In this document: positions 24,811 through 33,337 of the stretch, in pieces
Position numbering within the stretch: position 1 is the stretch's first letter
Layout: every line of letters starts with the position of its first letter
Assembly (NCBI RefSeq): GCF_900111145.1
Contig: NZ_FOIR01000001.1
Span: forward strand, 1,309,501-1,373,500
Direction: 5' to 3'
Source of the DNA: Roseivirga pacifica
GTDB lineage: Bacteria; Bacteroidota; Bacteroidia; Cytophagales; Cyclobacteriaceae
DNA: 64,000 bases
Position numbers and translations under genes: made by a program
Notes under the pieces: generated by a model
Databases searched by the model: none
The model's input: only the letters and a program-made list of their open reading frames with translations
Told to the model about the DNA's origin: nothing

Positions 24811-26101
24811 GATTAGAATTTTTGGGGCCTTCTTAGTAGCAGGCCTCATTGTTTTTAATTCTTGTGAGGATTCAGGTCCGTTTGGGCTGGGTACCGAAGA
24901 TGTAGCACCTTTAGAATTCTTTACTGAGGATATTCCAATACCTGTTTCTCAGGTATTGATTGATTCCATTAATTCGAGAGGTACCGGTAGGCTATTAACA
25001 GGTGCTGTGAATTCTCCTGCAGGGCAAATGTCGGCTACGGCATTTTCTGCGCTTACCTTTGAGGCAGATGTGACCGATAGGCCAGACGCTGCCGCAACAC
25101 TTGACTCGGTAAAGTTCAGTATTAACTTCAATTACCTTTATGACGAGTCTGAAGTCAATTCTTTTGCTTCAATTAAGGCCTATAAAATTCAAAAGAGTTT
25201 TCCTGATACTACATACGTAACTTCTAGTACATTGCCTCTTAGCAATGAGCTAATTGCATCGGCCGATTTGAATATCGTTGACTTGGATTCTACCTACGAG
25301 CTGGTTTTAGATCAAGCGTGGGCTGATTATGTTTTTTCTGGGTTTCTGAATGAAGAGGATGAGTTTGAAAACGACTCGACTTTTAACAGGTTTATGCCGG
25401 GGTTAGGCTTTGTTGTGGAAGGCAATCAATCGAATATTTTTTCAATTGTGTCGGGGCAAGACCTAGAGATTAGGTTTTATTACAGCCAACCAGCCGCTGA
25501 TGGTAGCGGCTTAACTGACAACAAGGAATTTGCTATTACTGGTGAGGGGAAGCCGAATTTCTTCAACCTAACTGTTGATAGAAGTGCCACAGATTACAGC
25601 GCAATTCAGCAGCCTGCTACTGAGTACGCTTCTCCCGCTTATTCATTAGTACACTCGGGTGGTGCAGTTATTACTAAGCTCGATATTAGTGGGTTAAACG
25701 ACTTTTCCGAATCCAAGGACAATGCAGTAATCAACTTAGTAGAGTTTACGGTAGGCCCTATATTGGATCTGCCAGAAGATGTTGATCCGCCAGCAGCGCT
25801 CTATATGTATTTTACTGATGATCAGAATATTCCGGTTAGGGACGGTAGTAATTTTAGAGGAATTCAGAGAGATGGAACTAATGTTTTGTCGAGTGCTTTT
25901 CCGGTAACTTTGGCTTACGATGAGGAGACAAAAACCTACTCTAATTCGATTACTACATTCGTACAGTCTTATTATCAAGACGTGTTCAGAAGGAATCATG
26001 TGTTTTTGTTCCCAACCGACATCAACCAATCTGTGAATTCATTTCAGATTAACCCAGATGATATCAATTTAAAGATATTTTTCTCAGAATTGTCGAGGTA
26101 G
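24794..26101 (+). CDS. DUF4270 family lipoprotein
   Basis: 435 aa. The signal peptide ends in a lipobox (GLIVFNSCEDSG, Cys near residue 24), so the protein is probably anchored in the outer membrane. The mature part is beta-rich with many Asp/Ser/Thr residues; segments such as VTDRPDAAATLDSVKFSINFNYLYDE and the C-terminal FRRNHVFLFPTDINQSVNSFQINPDDINLKIFFSEL fit the DUF4270 family. Function is not established. It is sandwiched between the GlgA-like gene and glmS, an arrangement I recall from other Bacteroidetes, which suggests a link with envelope sugar metabolism. Confidence 0.8.
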   Translation: MNLLGKIRIFGAFLVAGLIVFNSCEDSGPFGLGTEDVAPLEFFTEDIPIPVSQVLIDSINSRGTGRLLTGAVNSPAGQMSATAFSALTFEADVTDRPDAAATLDSVKFSINFNYLYDESEVNSFASIKAYKIQKSFPDTTYVTSSTLPLSNELIASADLNIVDLDSTYELVLDQAWADYVFSGFLNEEDEFENDSTFNRFMPGLGFVVEGNQSNIFSIVSGQDLEIRFYYSQPAADGSGLTDNKEFAITGEGKPNFFNLTVDRSATDYSAIQQPATEYASPAYSLVHSGGAVITKLDISGLNDFSESKDNAVINLVEFTVGPILDLPEDVDPPAALYMYFTDDQNIPVRDGSNFRGIQRDGTNVLSSAFPVTLAYDEETKTYSNSITTFVQSYYQDVFRRNHVFLFPTDINQSVNSFQINPDDINLKIFFSELSR

Positions 26102-26141
26102 CTTCTCGCATTCTTTTTACTTTTCAGCAAAGTTTTAGTCT

Positions 26142-27977
26142 ATGTGTGGTATTGTAGGATATATCGGAAAGAAAGAGGCATTTCCAATAATTATAAAAGG
26201 TTTACAAAGGTTAGAGTATAGAGGTTATGATAGTGCTGGTGTTGCACTACTTAACGGTGACCTTAATGTTTATAAAAAACAGGGGAAAGTTTCTGCACTT
26301 AAAGAATATGTTCAGGACAAGGATGTTTCCGCTAATGTAGGTATTGGTCACACCAGATGGGCTACCCACGGTGAACCAAACGATGTAAATGCCCACCCAC
26401 ACGTGAGCAATTCTGGCAAGTTTGCAATGATTCACAATGGAATTATTGAGAACTATGCTGCGCTTAAGACTGACTTGGAGAAAAAGGGGTACACTTTCCA
26501 AAGTGAGACAGATACAGAAGTGTTTATCAATTTTATTGAGGACATCTTTCTTAATACCAAAGTTGACTTAGCTGAAGCTGTTCGCCTTGCCTTAAATAAG
26601 GTAATTGGGGCCTACGCTATTGCTATCATTTCTTTAGAAGACCCGAACCTTATGATTGCTGCGCGAAAAGGCAGCCCTCTTGTAGTTGGTTTGGGTAAAG
26701 AAGAGTTTTTCTTGGCCTCCGATGCCACCCCAATCATTGAATATACTAATGAGGTAGTTTACTTGGATGATCGCGAAATAGCTATTATCAAAGACGGTAA
26801 ACTTACTATTAAGAACGTAGAGGATGTAGAAATGAAGCCTTACGTTCAAACTGTTGATATAGAGCTTGAGGCAATTGAAAAGGCTGGTTACGACCACTTT
26901 ATGCTTAAGGAGATTTTCGAGCAGCCTAAATCCATTGGTGATTGCTTAAGAGGCCGTTTGAACGCTAAAGAAGGCCATTTGCACTTAGGTGGTATCAACG
27001 ACTATGTGAATAAGATATCCAATGCAGACCGAATTTTGATTGTTGCCTGTGGTACATCATGGCACGCAGGTTTGGTAGCAGAATATATATTTGAAGAGTA
27101 CTGTAGAATTCCTGTAGAAGTAGAGTATGCTTCAGAGTTCCGTTACAGAAATCCAATTGTTGGGGAGAAAGATGTGGTTATTGCCATTTCACAATCGGGT
27201 GAAACAGCCGATACTTTAGCAGCTATTGAGCTAGCCAAGTCTAAAGGGGCAACCATTCTTGGGGTTTGTAATGTTGTTGGTGCTTCGATTCCACGTACGT
27301 CACATGCTGGTTCATATACTCATGCTGGACCAGAAATTGGTGTAGCGAGTACAAAAGCCTTTACTGCTCAGATTTCTGTTTTGACTATGATGGCACTTAT
27401 GCTTGCCCATAAGAAAGGCTCATTAACCGAAAGTGAATACAGAAAGCTTTTAGTAGAGCTTGAGGCTGTGCCAGATAAAGTGGCTAAGTGTCTTGATCTG
27501 AACGCACAAATAGAGATCATCTCTGAGAAGTTTAAAGATGCTGCTAACTTCTTGTACTTGGGTAGAGGATATAACTTCCCAGTAGCGCTAGAAGGTGCTT
27601 TGAAGTTGAAGGAAATTTCTTACATCCACGCGGAGGGTTATCCTGCTGCTGAGATGAAGCACGGCCCAATCGCCTTGATTGACGAAAACATGCCTGTGGT
27701 ATTTATTGCCACTAAGGACAGTTCTTACGAAAAAATCGTTTCGAACATTCAGGAAGTAAAAGCACGAAAAGGTAAGGTGATTGCGATTGTGACTGAAGGC
27801 GACACCGATATTGCAGGTATGGCCGATTATACGGTTGAAGTACCAGCAGCACACGAATCGCTAATGCCGCTTATTTCGGTAATTCCACTACAGCTACTTT
27901 CTTACCACATTGCCGTAATGAGAGGTTGTAATGTAGATCAGCCTAGAAACTTGGCTAAATCGGTAACAGTAGAGTAA
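26142..27977 (+). CDS. glmS: Glutamine-fructose-6-phosphate aminotransferase (isomerizing)
   Basis: 611 aa, full length. The N-terminal glutaminase starts with the catalytic Cys2 (MCGIVGYIGKKEAFP) and includes GIGHTRWATHGEPNDVNAHPH. Two SIS domains follow: ILIVACGTSWHAGLVAEYIFEE and ISQSGETADTLAAIELAK, then FLYLGRGYNFPVALEGALKLKEISYIHAEGYPAAEMKHGP. It ends in the usual DQPRNLAKSVTVE. The enzyme makes glucosamine-6-phosphate for peptidoglycan and LPS. The 40-bp gap upstream has no glmS ribozyme. Its stop codon abuts the convergent 3HCDH-like gene, and its terminator lies within that gene. Confidence 0.98.
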   Translation: MCGIVGYIGKKEAFPIIIKGLQRLEYRGYDSAGVALLNGDLNVYKKQGKVSALKEYVQDKDVSANVGIGHTRWATHGEPNDVNAHPHVSNSGKFAMIHNGIIENYAALKTDLEKKGYTFQSETDTEVFINFIEDIFLNTKVDLAEAVRLALNKVIGAYAIAIISLEDPNLMIAARKGSPLVVGLGKEEFFLASDATPIIEYTNEVVYLDDREIAIIKDGKLTIKNVEDVEMKPYVQTVDIELEAIEKAGYDHFMLKEIFEQPKSIGDCLRGRLNAKEGHLHLGGINDYVNKISNADRILIVACGTSWHAGLVAEYIFEEYCRIPVEVEYASEFRYRNPIVGEKDVVIAISQSGETADTLAAIELAKSKGATILGVCNVVGASIPRTSHAGSYTHAGPEIGVASTKAFTAQISVLTMMALMLAHKKGSLTESEYRKLLVELEAVPDKVAKCLDLNAQIEIISEKFKDAANFLYLGRGYNFPVALEGALKLKEISYIHAEGYPAAEMKHGPIALIDENMPVVFIATKDSSYEKIVSNIQEVKARKGKVIAIVTEGDTDIAGMADYTVEVPAAHESLMPLISVIPLQLLSYHIAVMRGCNVDQPRNLAKSVTVE

Positions 27978-28646
27978 CTACTGCTGATTTAATTTCAGAT
28001 AAGACTTTTTAAGAGCGGGACAGATTTTGTACCGCTCTTCTTTTGTGTCCTCATACAGGGCTTCGAGCATCTCATAAATATTATCGATTCCGATTTTTTC
28101 AGCCCATTCAAATGGTCCGAACGGATAGTTTGTTCCCAGCTTCATGCCTTGGTCAATATCTTCTTTGCTTGCAGTGCCTTCTTGAACGGTGTAGAAAGCT
28201 TCATTGATAATCATAAAAATGATGCGTGGCGTAACCATGCCTACGCGGTCATCGACCAACTGAAAATCTGTTCCTAAGGAATTGCAGAGGGATTTTAGTA
28301 AATCAATAGTGTCTTCTTTGAGCAAGGAAACCTCTAAAACTTCGCGATTCAAAAATGTAGGAAGACCATTGAAGCCAAAGAGGCTTATGGCACTGGTGTC
28401 ATTGAAGAAGGCAAGCTCGGCAAGTGTGATTTTAGGAGCATTCACAAAAAGGTTCAGGCCTTCAAAGTCTTCGTAAAAGCCGAATGTCTCTGGCTCTTCG
28501 CTGATCAAAAAGTCGAAAATAGCATCGAACGACTCGGCATTTTCTACGCTGTAGTGGTTTGTGTGATGGGTAAGCTCATGTGCCCCGCCAAATTTCTCTT
28601 CGAACTCTTGAAATTCTCTATTATTTCCAACCACTAGAAGTCTCAT
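27978..28646 (-). CDS. 3-hydroxyacyl-CoA dehydrogenase C-terminal-domain protein
   Basis: 222 aa. The C-terminal half is clear: GMVTPRIIFMIINEAFYTVQEGTASKEDIDQGMKLGTNYPFGPFEWAEKIG is the dimerisation/substrate domain of 3-hydroxybutyryl-CoA dehydrogenases. The N-terminal region starts MRLLVVGNNREFQEFE and lacks the GxGxxG dinucleotide loop, and the Rossmann domain is shortened (normal length is about 280-310 aa). NAD-dependent activity is therefore doubtful. It is convergent with glmS (0 bp gap) and carries the glmS terminator in its 3' end. Confidence 0.75.
   Translation of the reverse strand: MRLLVVGNNREFQEFEEKFGGAHELTHHTNHYSVENAESFDAIFDFLISEEPETFGFYEDFEGLNLFVNAPKITLAELAFFNDTSAISLFGFNGLPTFLNREVLEVSLLKEDTIDLLKSLCNSLGTDFQLVDDRVGMVTPRIIFMIINEAFYTVQEGTASKEDIDQGMKLGTNYPFGPFEWAEKIGIDNIYEMLEALYEDTKEERYKICPALKKSYLKLNQQ
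28011..28044 (+). terminator. glmS terminator inside the convergent gene
   Basis: AAGAGCGG pairs with CCGCTCTT around a 13-nt loop, followed by CTTTTG on the plus strand. It lies 34 bp past the glmS stop, within the coding end of the opposite gene. Confidence 0.7.
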
Positions 28647-28694
28647 AAATCACTAATTTGTCACAAAACTATATATTCTTAGAAAATATACGCT

Positions 28695-29075
28695 ATGAGT
28701 AAGTCAATCATAATTAGTGATCAGGCGCCAGCGCCAATTGGGCCGTACAGCCAAGCTGTAAAAGCAGGTAATACCCTTTACATTTCAGGTCAAATTCCAT
28801 TTGATCAGTTAACAGGAGAAATGATCAACGAGAATATTACCGAAGAAACTCATCAGGTAATGAAGAATATTGAGGCAATACTTTCAGCGGCAGGAATGAC
28901 TTTCGCCAACGTAGTAAAATGCTCTATTTTTTTGAAAGACCTTGGCCAGTTTACAACTGTGAACGATGCTTACGCTATGTACTTTAAAAGCGAACCGCCT
29001 GCTCGTGAATGTGTTGAGGTTGCCCGATTACCTAAAGATGTGAATGTAGAGATTTCTTGCATCGCGGTTCAATAG
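28695..29075 (+). CDS. RidA family reactive enamine/imine deaminase
   Basis: 126 aa. The family pattern is complete: APAPIGPYSQAVKAGNTLYISGQIPFD at the N-terminus, then HQVMKNIEAILSAAGMTFANVVKCSIFLKDLGQF and the C-terminal PPARECVEVARLPKDVNVEISCIAV with the conserved Arg (residue near 105). RidA hydrolyses 2-aminoacrylate and related enamines released by PLP enzymes. It is a single gene followed by a palindrome that precedes gltX. Confidence 0.95.
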   Translation: MSKSIIISDQAPAPIGPYSQAVKAGNTLYISGQIPFDQLTGEMINENITEETHQVMKNIEAILSAAGMTFANVVKCSIFLKDLGQFTTVNDAYAMYFKSEPPARECVEVARLPKDVNVEISCIAVQ

Positions 29076-29076
29076 T

Positions 29077-29138
29077 TTGAATTATTCATCACATTAAGGA
29101 TGAATAATTCAACATCCTGCTAAGTCTGCTTATATTTG
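29077..29138 (+). promoter_or_regulatory. 14-bp inverted repeat and -7 element upstream of gltX
   Basis: TTGAATTATTCATC and GATGAATAATTCAA (29077-29112) form a perfect 14-bp inverted repeat with an 8-bp spacer. A -7 element TATATTTG lies at 29131-29138, and the right arm of the repeat covers the -33 position. It has no T-run, so it looks more like an operator than a terminator; it could serve both the RidA 3' end and gltX control. Confidence 0.6.
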
Positions 29139-29156
29139 CGGCCAAATTTAGATGTC

Positions 29157-30668
29157 ATGAGTGTACGTGTAAGGTTTGCACCAAGCCCAACTGGGGCGCT
29201 ACATATCGGAGGAGTTAGAACAGCCCTTTACAACTATCTTTTTGCTAAAAAGAACAACGGAACATTTATCCTCAGAATTGAGGATACCGATCAGTCGCGC
29301 TTTGTTGAAGGTGCCGAAGACTATATCCGCCAGTCGTTGGCATGGGCAGGTATTAGCCCCGATGAAGGTGTAGCCGAGGGAGGTAACTTTGGACCGTACA
29401 AACAGTCGGAGAGAAAGGACATTTATAAACAATATACCGATCAGCTTTTGGCTGAAGGCAAAGCTTATATTGCTTTCGATACTCCGGAGGAGCTGGACGA
29501 AATGCGTGACCGCTTGAAGGAAGCCCGTGTGGCAAATCCTCAGTATAATGCGGTTACCCGTATGCAAATGAAAAACTCATTGACCCTTTCTGAAGAAGAA
29601 GTGAAAGAGTTGATTGATGCGGGTACTCCTTATGTGGTGCGTATTAAGTTGCCGAAAAATGAAGACGTTCGATTTAAGGATATTGTGCGCGGTTGGGTGG
29701 TAGTAAATACCGCTACTTTGGACGATAAGATCTTAATGAAGTCCGATGGTATGCCAACCTACCACATGGCGAATATTGTAGACGACCACCTAATGGAAAT
29801 CACCCACGTAATTCGTGGAGAAGAGTGGTTGCCGTCTGCGCCATTGCATGTGTTGCTTTATGAGTATTTGGGTTGGGAAGCACCAGAATTTGCGCACTTG
29901 CCGCTATTGCTAAAACCTGATGGTAACGGCAAATTGAGCAAGCGTGCTGCCGATAAATTGGGATTCCCGATTTTCCCTTTGAACTGGACAGACCCGCAGA
30001 CTGGCGAGCTTTCAGTTGGTTTTAAAGAGGCTGGTTATTTGCCTGACGCATTCATTAACTTCTTAGCACTTTTGGGCTGGAACCCAGGTGGCGAAAACGA
30101 GTTTTTCTCTCTTGAAGAGTTGGTGGAGATTTTCACTTTGGAGAAAATCAATAAGTCTGGTGCAAGGTTCGATATTGAGAAAGCGAAATGGTTCAATCAG
30201 CAATATTTGCGCTCAAAGTCTAGCGAAGTTTTGGCTGAGGAGTTCATCAACTTGGTTGGCGACAAGGCCGACAAGGCCTTGGCAACTAGAATTGTGGACT
30301 CGTTGAAGGATCGGGTGACTTTTGTGAAAGAAATGGTAGAAGCTGGGAGTTTCTACTTTGAAAGGCCAACGGAATACGATGCTAAAACAGTAAAGAAAAA
30401 GTGGAACGACTTGGCGATTGAGAAACTTCAGGGCTACGCTGCTGAACTTTCTAAGCACGATTCAGTTACAAGTGATGAGGCCAAAACGGTTTTGACCGAC
30501 TACTTGGCGAAAGACGAAACACCACTTGGTAGAGTAATGCCGGCCTTGCGTTTGGCATTGACCGGACAAGGCGGAGGGCCTGATTTAATGGAAATAATTT
30601 CGATATTAGGTCCAACGGAAGTGGCTGCAAGAATTGACTTGGCCATTTCTTCAATTAAAAACGACTAA
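29157..30668 (+). CDS. gltX: Glutamate-tRNA ligase
   Basis: 503 aa from the ATG at 29157; an upstream in-frame TTG at 29136 lies inside the -7 element and is rejected. The class I signatures are present: VRFAPSPTGALHIGGVRTALYNYLFA at the N-terminus, and KLSKR (KMSKS equivalent) near residue 260. The anticodon-binding C-domain follows, with LGRVMPALRLALTGQGGGPDL near the end. It charges tRNA-Glu. A leader of about 14 nt is expected. A small hypothetical gene follows 2 bp later in the same transcript. Confidence 0.97.
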   Translation: MSVRVRFAPSPTGALHIGGVRTALYNYLFAKKNNGTFILRIEDTDQSRFVEGAEDYIRQSLAWAGISPDEGVAEGGNFGPYKQSERKDIYKQYTDQLLAEGKAYIAFDTPEELDEMRDRLKEARVANPQYNAVTRMQMKNSLTLSEEEVKELIDAGTPYVVRIKLPKNEDVRFKDIVRGWVVVNTATLDDKILMKSDGMPTYHMANIVDDHLMEITHVIRGEEWLPSAPLHVLLYEYLGWEAPEFAHLPLLLKPDGNGKLSKRAADKLGFPIFPLNWTDPQTGELSVGFKEAGYLPDAFINFLALLGWNPGGENEFFSLEELVEIFTLEKINKSGARFDIEKAKWFNQQYLRSKSSEVLAEEFINLVGDKADKALATRIVDSLKDRVTFVKEMVEAGSFYFERPTEYDAKTVKKKWNDLAIEKLQGYAAELSKHDSVTSDEAKTVLTDYLAKDETPLGRVMPALRLALTGQGGGPDLMEIISILGPTEVAARIDLAISSIKND

Positions 30669-30670
30669 TT

Positions 30671-30889
30671 ATGGCGAAGCGTAAAAAGAAAGATACAGCT
30701 CCACAGAAGCCAAAAGTAGCCAAAGAGCTTGATGGTTTAGAGCTGAATGTCGATTCGTTCGGAGAGATTCATAACTCGCTTTCTATCGATAAAATCAACG
30801 ACTTTTTGAACAAGAATGTTGATGATAAAAAGCTGCGCGATCGAGACGATCTTGACGAAATAAAAGGAAATACAGACGAGGAGGAGTAG
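30671..30889 (+). CDS. Small charged hypothetical protein downstream of gltX
   Basis: 72 aa. Very hydrophilic: a Lys-rich start (MAKRKKKDTAPQKPK), the middle SFGEIHNSLSIDKINDFLNKNVDDKKL and an acidic tail. I do not recognise the family. The middle part could be one amphipathic helix. Its start lies 2 bp after the gltX stop and a terminator overlaps its own stop, so it is co-transcribed with gltX. The coding composition and tight spacing support a real gene. Confidence 0.65.
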   Translation: MAKRKKKDTAPQKPKVAKELDGLELNVDSFGEIHNSLSIDKINDFLNKNVDDKKLRDRDDLDEIKGNTDEEE

Positions 30890-30906
30890 TTTTACTCCTC
30901 TTTTTC
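30881..30906 (+). terminator. Terminator overlapping two convergent stop codons
   Basis: GAGGAGTA pairs with TACTCCTC around GTTT, then TTTTTC. The left arm contains the end of the small gene; the loop and right arm hold the stop codon of the opposite gene. Confidence 0.85.
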
Positions 30907-31083
30907 TTTAGCATTCATTTCTGTTACCACACGCCAAAGCGTTCCCAAAAACATTAGGGTAAAACCCACAATTAAAGCGGTGGTTCTGTACCGCACAGGT
31001 ACTAAATCTACAAATCGAGATAGTATGGACAGTAACACAATGGCCAATCCTGTAAAGGCGATGTATCCGGTAAGTTTATGCAA
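30892..31083 (-). CDS. Small two-TM hypothetical membrane protein
   Basis: 63 aa with two membrane segments (GYIAFTGLAIVLLSILSRFV and TTALIVGFTLMFLGTLWRVV) and a charged C-terminus. No family is recognised. It starts 1 bp after the stop of the methyltransferase-like gene, so the two form a unit. Length and hydrophobicity are consistent with a small accessory membrane protein. Confidence comes from spacing and composition only. Confidence 0.55.
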   Translation of the reverse strand: MHKLTGYIAFTGLAIVLLSILSRFVDLVPVRYRTTALIVGFTLMFLGTLWRVVTEMNAKEKEE

Positions 31084-31084
31084 A

Positions 31085-31666
31085 TCAGACTTGTTTTCGC
31101 TTAAAAATTCTTGGCACTAAGCTAGGCACATTCTGCTGATATTCGCGGTAAGTATCTCCAAATTGATCAATCAACTTTCTTTCTTCTAGCCGAATGCCAA
31201 TAGGCAAGTAAATTAGCAGCGATACAAAGGTAATGGCATTGGAAAGTTGCGGGTTGAAAATTAAGTACCCTAGCACCAACAAAACAGTGCCACTATACAG
31301 CGGGTGCCTCACTTTGGCTTGAATACCATCGGTTACCAATTCACCAGCTTCTTCCTTTTTCAAACCCAAAAAAGCTCTGAAACTATATTTTCTAAAGGCT
31401 CTTTTAATAATAAAAATGCCAGCTGCCGAAAGCATAAGGCCTATATAGGTTGAAGTTGGAGAAGGCGGAAAAAGCAACACACTATAAATGGTGGCGCCAT
31501 ATATAAGCACCGCAAAAAGTCCTAAGGTGGCCAAAACTGAATATAACAGCCTGTAGTTTTTCTGGCCTAAACCGAGTTTGCTTTTGGCCCAGGTAGCGGC
31601 AAAAGCACTATGGAGTGCATAATGAATTGCCCAAGCTAGAAATAGAAAAAGATGCTCCCACCACAT
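31085..31666 (-). CDS. Isoprenylcysteine carboxyl methyltransferase-like membrane protein
   Basis: About 193 aa from the ATG at 31666 (MWWEHLFLFLAWAIHYALHSA). A frame opening at 31702 would overlap the divergent regulator start and is rejected. It has five or so membrane segments. The C-terminal SAM-binding pattern of ICMT/PEMT-like enzymes is visible: ELVTDGIQAKVRHPLYSGTVLLVLGYLIF, then RLEERKLIDQFGDTYREYQQNVPSLVP. It would methylate a lipid-like or small substrate in the membrane; the substrate is unknown. It is divergent from the WYL regulator gene. Confidence 0.8.
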   Translation of the reverse strand: MWWEHLFLFLAWAIHYALHSAFAATWAKSKLGLGQKNYRLLYSVLATLGLFAVLIYGATIYSVLLFPPSPTSTYIGLMLSAAGIFIIKRAFRKYSFRAFLGLKKEEAGELVTDGIQAKVRHPLYSGTVLLVLGYLIFNPQLSNAITFVSLLIYLPIGIRLEERKLIDQFGDTYREYQQNVPSLVPRIFKRKQV

Positions 31667-31701
31667 GGCGCAATGATACGGATATTTTTTATGTTTAATC
31701 A

Positions 31702-32649
31702 ATGAATCGGATTGATAGACTTACGGCAATTTTGGTACAGCTCCAGAGCAAAAAGGTGGTAAAGGCACAAGAAATTGCCGACCGCTTTGAGATTAGTCTG
31801 CGTACGGTTTATCGTGATGTTCGGGCACTGGAAGAAGCCGGAATCCCTATTGGCGCTGAGGCTGGAGTGGGCTACTTTATTATGGATGGCTACCATTTGC
31901 CTCCGGTTATGTTTACTCAAGAGGAGGCCAATGCCTTGGTGCTTGGTGCAAAGCTTATTGAAGGCCAGACGGATCAGTCCATCAAAAAGCATTTTTCGGA
32001 AGCCATGCTGAAGATTAAGTCTGTATTGAAAAGCAATCAGCAGGAAGACTTGGAGAAACTGGAAGAGCAAATTCTAGTTAACCATCCGCCCATTCAGGTT
32101 GATGAGAAGTTTCCGAATAATTTTATAGCTACCATACAGAAGTCGCTGGTGGAAAGTAAGGTGCTGCAGTTTAAGTACTACTCCAACTATAACGGCAACA
32201 TGACCGAGCGACAGGTAGAGCCAATGGGTTTGGTGCATTACGGGCAAAGTTGGCATTTGTTGGCTTATTGTCGTTTGCGCAAAGAACCCCGCGATTTTCG
32301 TGTCGATAGACTGGTGAAGTTGGAAATGTTAGAAGAACGATTTACGCCACAATCGCCATACGAACAATTTATTAAGCAGCTTACCTGGGGAGGCGAGCTG
32401 GAAGAGGCCATAATTGAGATAAAAGGAGAGGCTGCCAGATATATTGTAAACCAGAAGTACTATCAGGGTTTTGTGAGTGAGGTAGACAAAGGAGCAACCA
32501 GAGAAATGACTTTTTTAGTGCCACACTTAACGTACTTTTCTCATTGGCTGTGCTCATTAGGTAGTATGGTCAAGATAGTATCTCCCCCAAAGCTTAAAGA
32601 CTTAATGAAGGAAAGAGTGGAAGAGTTGAGGAGGAGTTATGAAGATTAA
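31702..32649 (+). CDS. YafY-family regulator (HTH_11 + WYL domain)
   Basis: 315 aa. The N-terminal winged helix (RIDRLTAILVQLQSKKVVKAQEIADRFEISLRTVYRDVRALEEAG, residues 3-47) is followed by GVGYFIMDGYHLPPVMFT, typical of DeoR-like YafY regulators. The WYL-type segment around residue 165 reads EPMGLVHYGQSWHLLAYCRLRKEPRDFRVDRL. WYL domains bind small ligands or nucleic acid. It overlaps the lipoprotein gene by 11 bp. A TGACA-N6-TGTCA palindrome at 33280-33295, before the GyrI/reductase pair, is a candidate binding site. Confidence 0.9.
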   Translation: MNRIDRLTAILVQLQSKKVVKAQEIADRFEISLRTVYRDVRALEEAGIPIGAEAGVGYFIMDGYHLPPVMFTQEEANALVLGAKLIEGQTDQSIKKHFSEAMLKIKSVLKSNQQEDLEKLEEQILVNHPPIQVDEKFPNNFIATIQKSLVESKVLQFKYYSNYNGNMTERQVEPMGLVHYGQSWHLLAYCRLRKEPRDFRVDRLVKLEMLEERFTPQSPYEQFIKQLTWGGELEEAIIEIKGEAARYIVNQKYYQGFVSEVDKGATREMTFLVPHLTYFSHWLCSLGSMVKIVSPPKLKDLMKERVEELRRSYED

Positions 32650-33214
32650 GAAGCAATTATTTGGTCTAGACACTAGTCTTGTATTAGTCGTTTTACTATT
32701 TGGTTGTCAGTCTTCTGTAAAGAAGCAGGCCGAGGTTGCAGAAGAACGTATTGAAGAGTATTTAGAAACACAAGTTGAGCTAGTTGAGAAGCCAATTCAG
32801 CTTACTGGGTTATGGATGTTTGAAGACGTCCATGCTAGCGAAGAATTGCAAGAGCACCACTATATGGTAATTGAGGGAGATGGTGATGAACTAGTTGGGT
32901 GGTACTATGGAACTACTGATGATTTTGATGACGCTCGTGAAGGGTATTATCCAGGGTTTTATGTTTCTGCAATGCAGGATTTGATTTTAGATGGTGATTC
33001 GTTGAGGTTTTCAATCTCAATTAATGAGGAAAAGCTGTATACAAAGCCGGTTCCTTTAACCTTGACAGAAAATGATTCTATCGATTTACCGAAATGGGAC
33101 ATTGGTGTGACGTACTTTCAACGAGATTATGTGGGGATAGTTAGGAAGGAAAGGATTGAATTTGATATATACCTAAGGAGGTATCGGATTTTTAAAAGAG
33201 CTGATTCTAAGTAG
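32639..33214 (+). CDS. Hypothetical lipoprotein
   Basis: 191 aa. The signal peptide ends in a lipobox (LVLVVLLFGCQSS, Cys near residue 23). A short coiled stretch (KKQAEVAEERIEEYLETQVEL) follows, then a beta-rich domain with GLWMFEDVHASEELQEHHYMVIEGDGDELVGWYYG. The latter resembles small lipocalin-like or barrel domains that score a compound or ion, but I cannot name a family. Its start overlaps the WYL regulator gene by 11 bp, so it is probably co-translated. Function unknown. Confidence 0.6.
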   Translation: MKIKKQLFGLDTSLVLVVLLFGCQSSVKKQAEVAEERIEEYLETQVELVEKPIQLTGLWMFEDVHASEELQEHHYMVIEGDGDELVGWYYGTTDDFDDAREGYYPGFYVSAMQDLILDGDSLRFSISINEEKLYTKPVPLTLTENDSIDLPKWDIGVTYFQRDYVGIVRKERIEFDIYLRRYRIFKRADSK

Positions 33215-33279
33215 GATTTTTTATTTCAGCTTCCTTTTCTGGTCTTCGCGTCTCGCTGAGCCCCTCCCCCAAACCCTCC

Positions 33280-33295
33280 TGACATAGGGTTGTCA
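33280..33295 (+). promoter_or_regulatory. Palindromic operator candidate before the GyrI-like gene
   Basis: TGACA-TAGGGT-TGTCA: perfect 5-bp half-sites, about 43 bp upstream of the start codon and ahead of a weak -7-like TACTTGCA at 33308-33315. It may be recognised by the YafY-type regulator encoded 0.6 kb upstream. Confidence 0.45.
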
Positions 33296-33337
33296 CCCAC
33301 CGCTTTTTACTTGCATGTGTCAATCAAAAATCAACAC

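Noticed and set aside
26114-26130. TACTTTTC as glmS promoter
   Set aside because: It has one mismatch in the critical last base and no -33 box; read-through from the upstream genes is more likely.
26102-26141. glmS ribozyme upstream of glmS
   Set aside because: The 40-bp gap is too short and has none of the ribozyme core.
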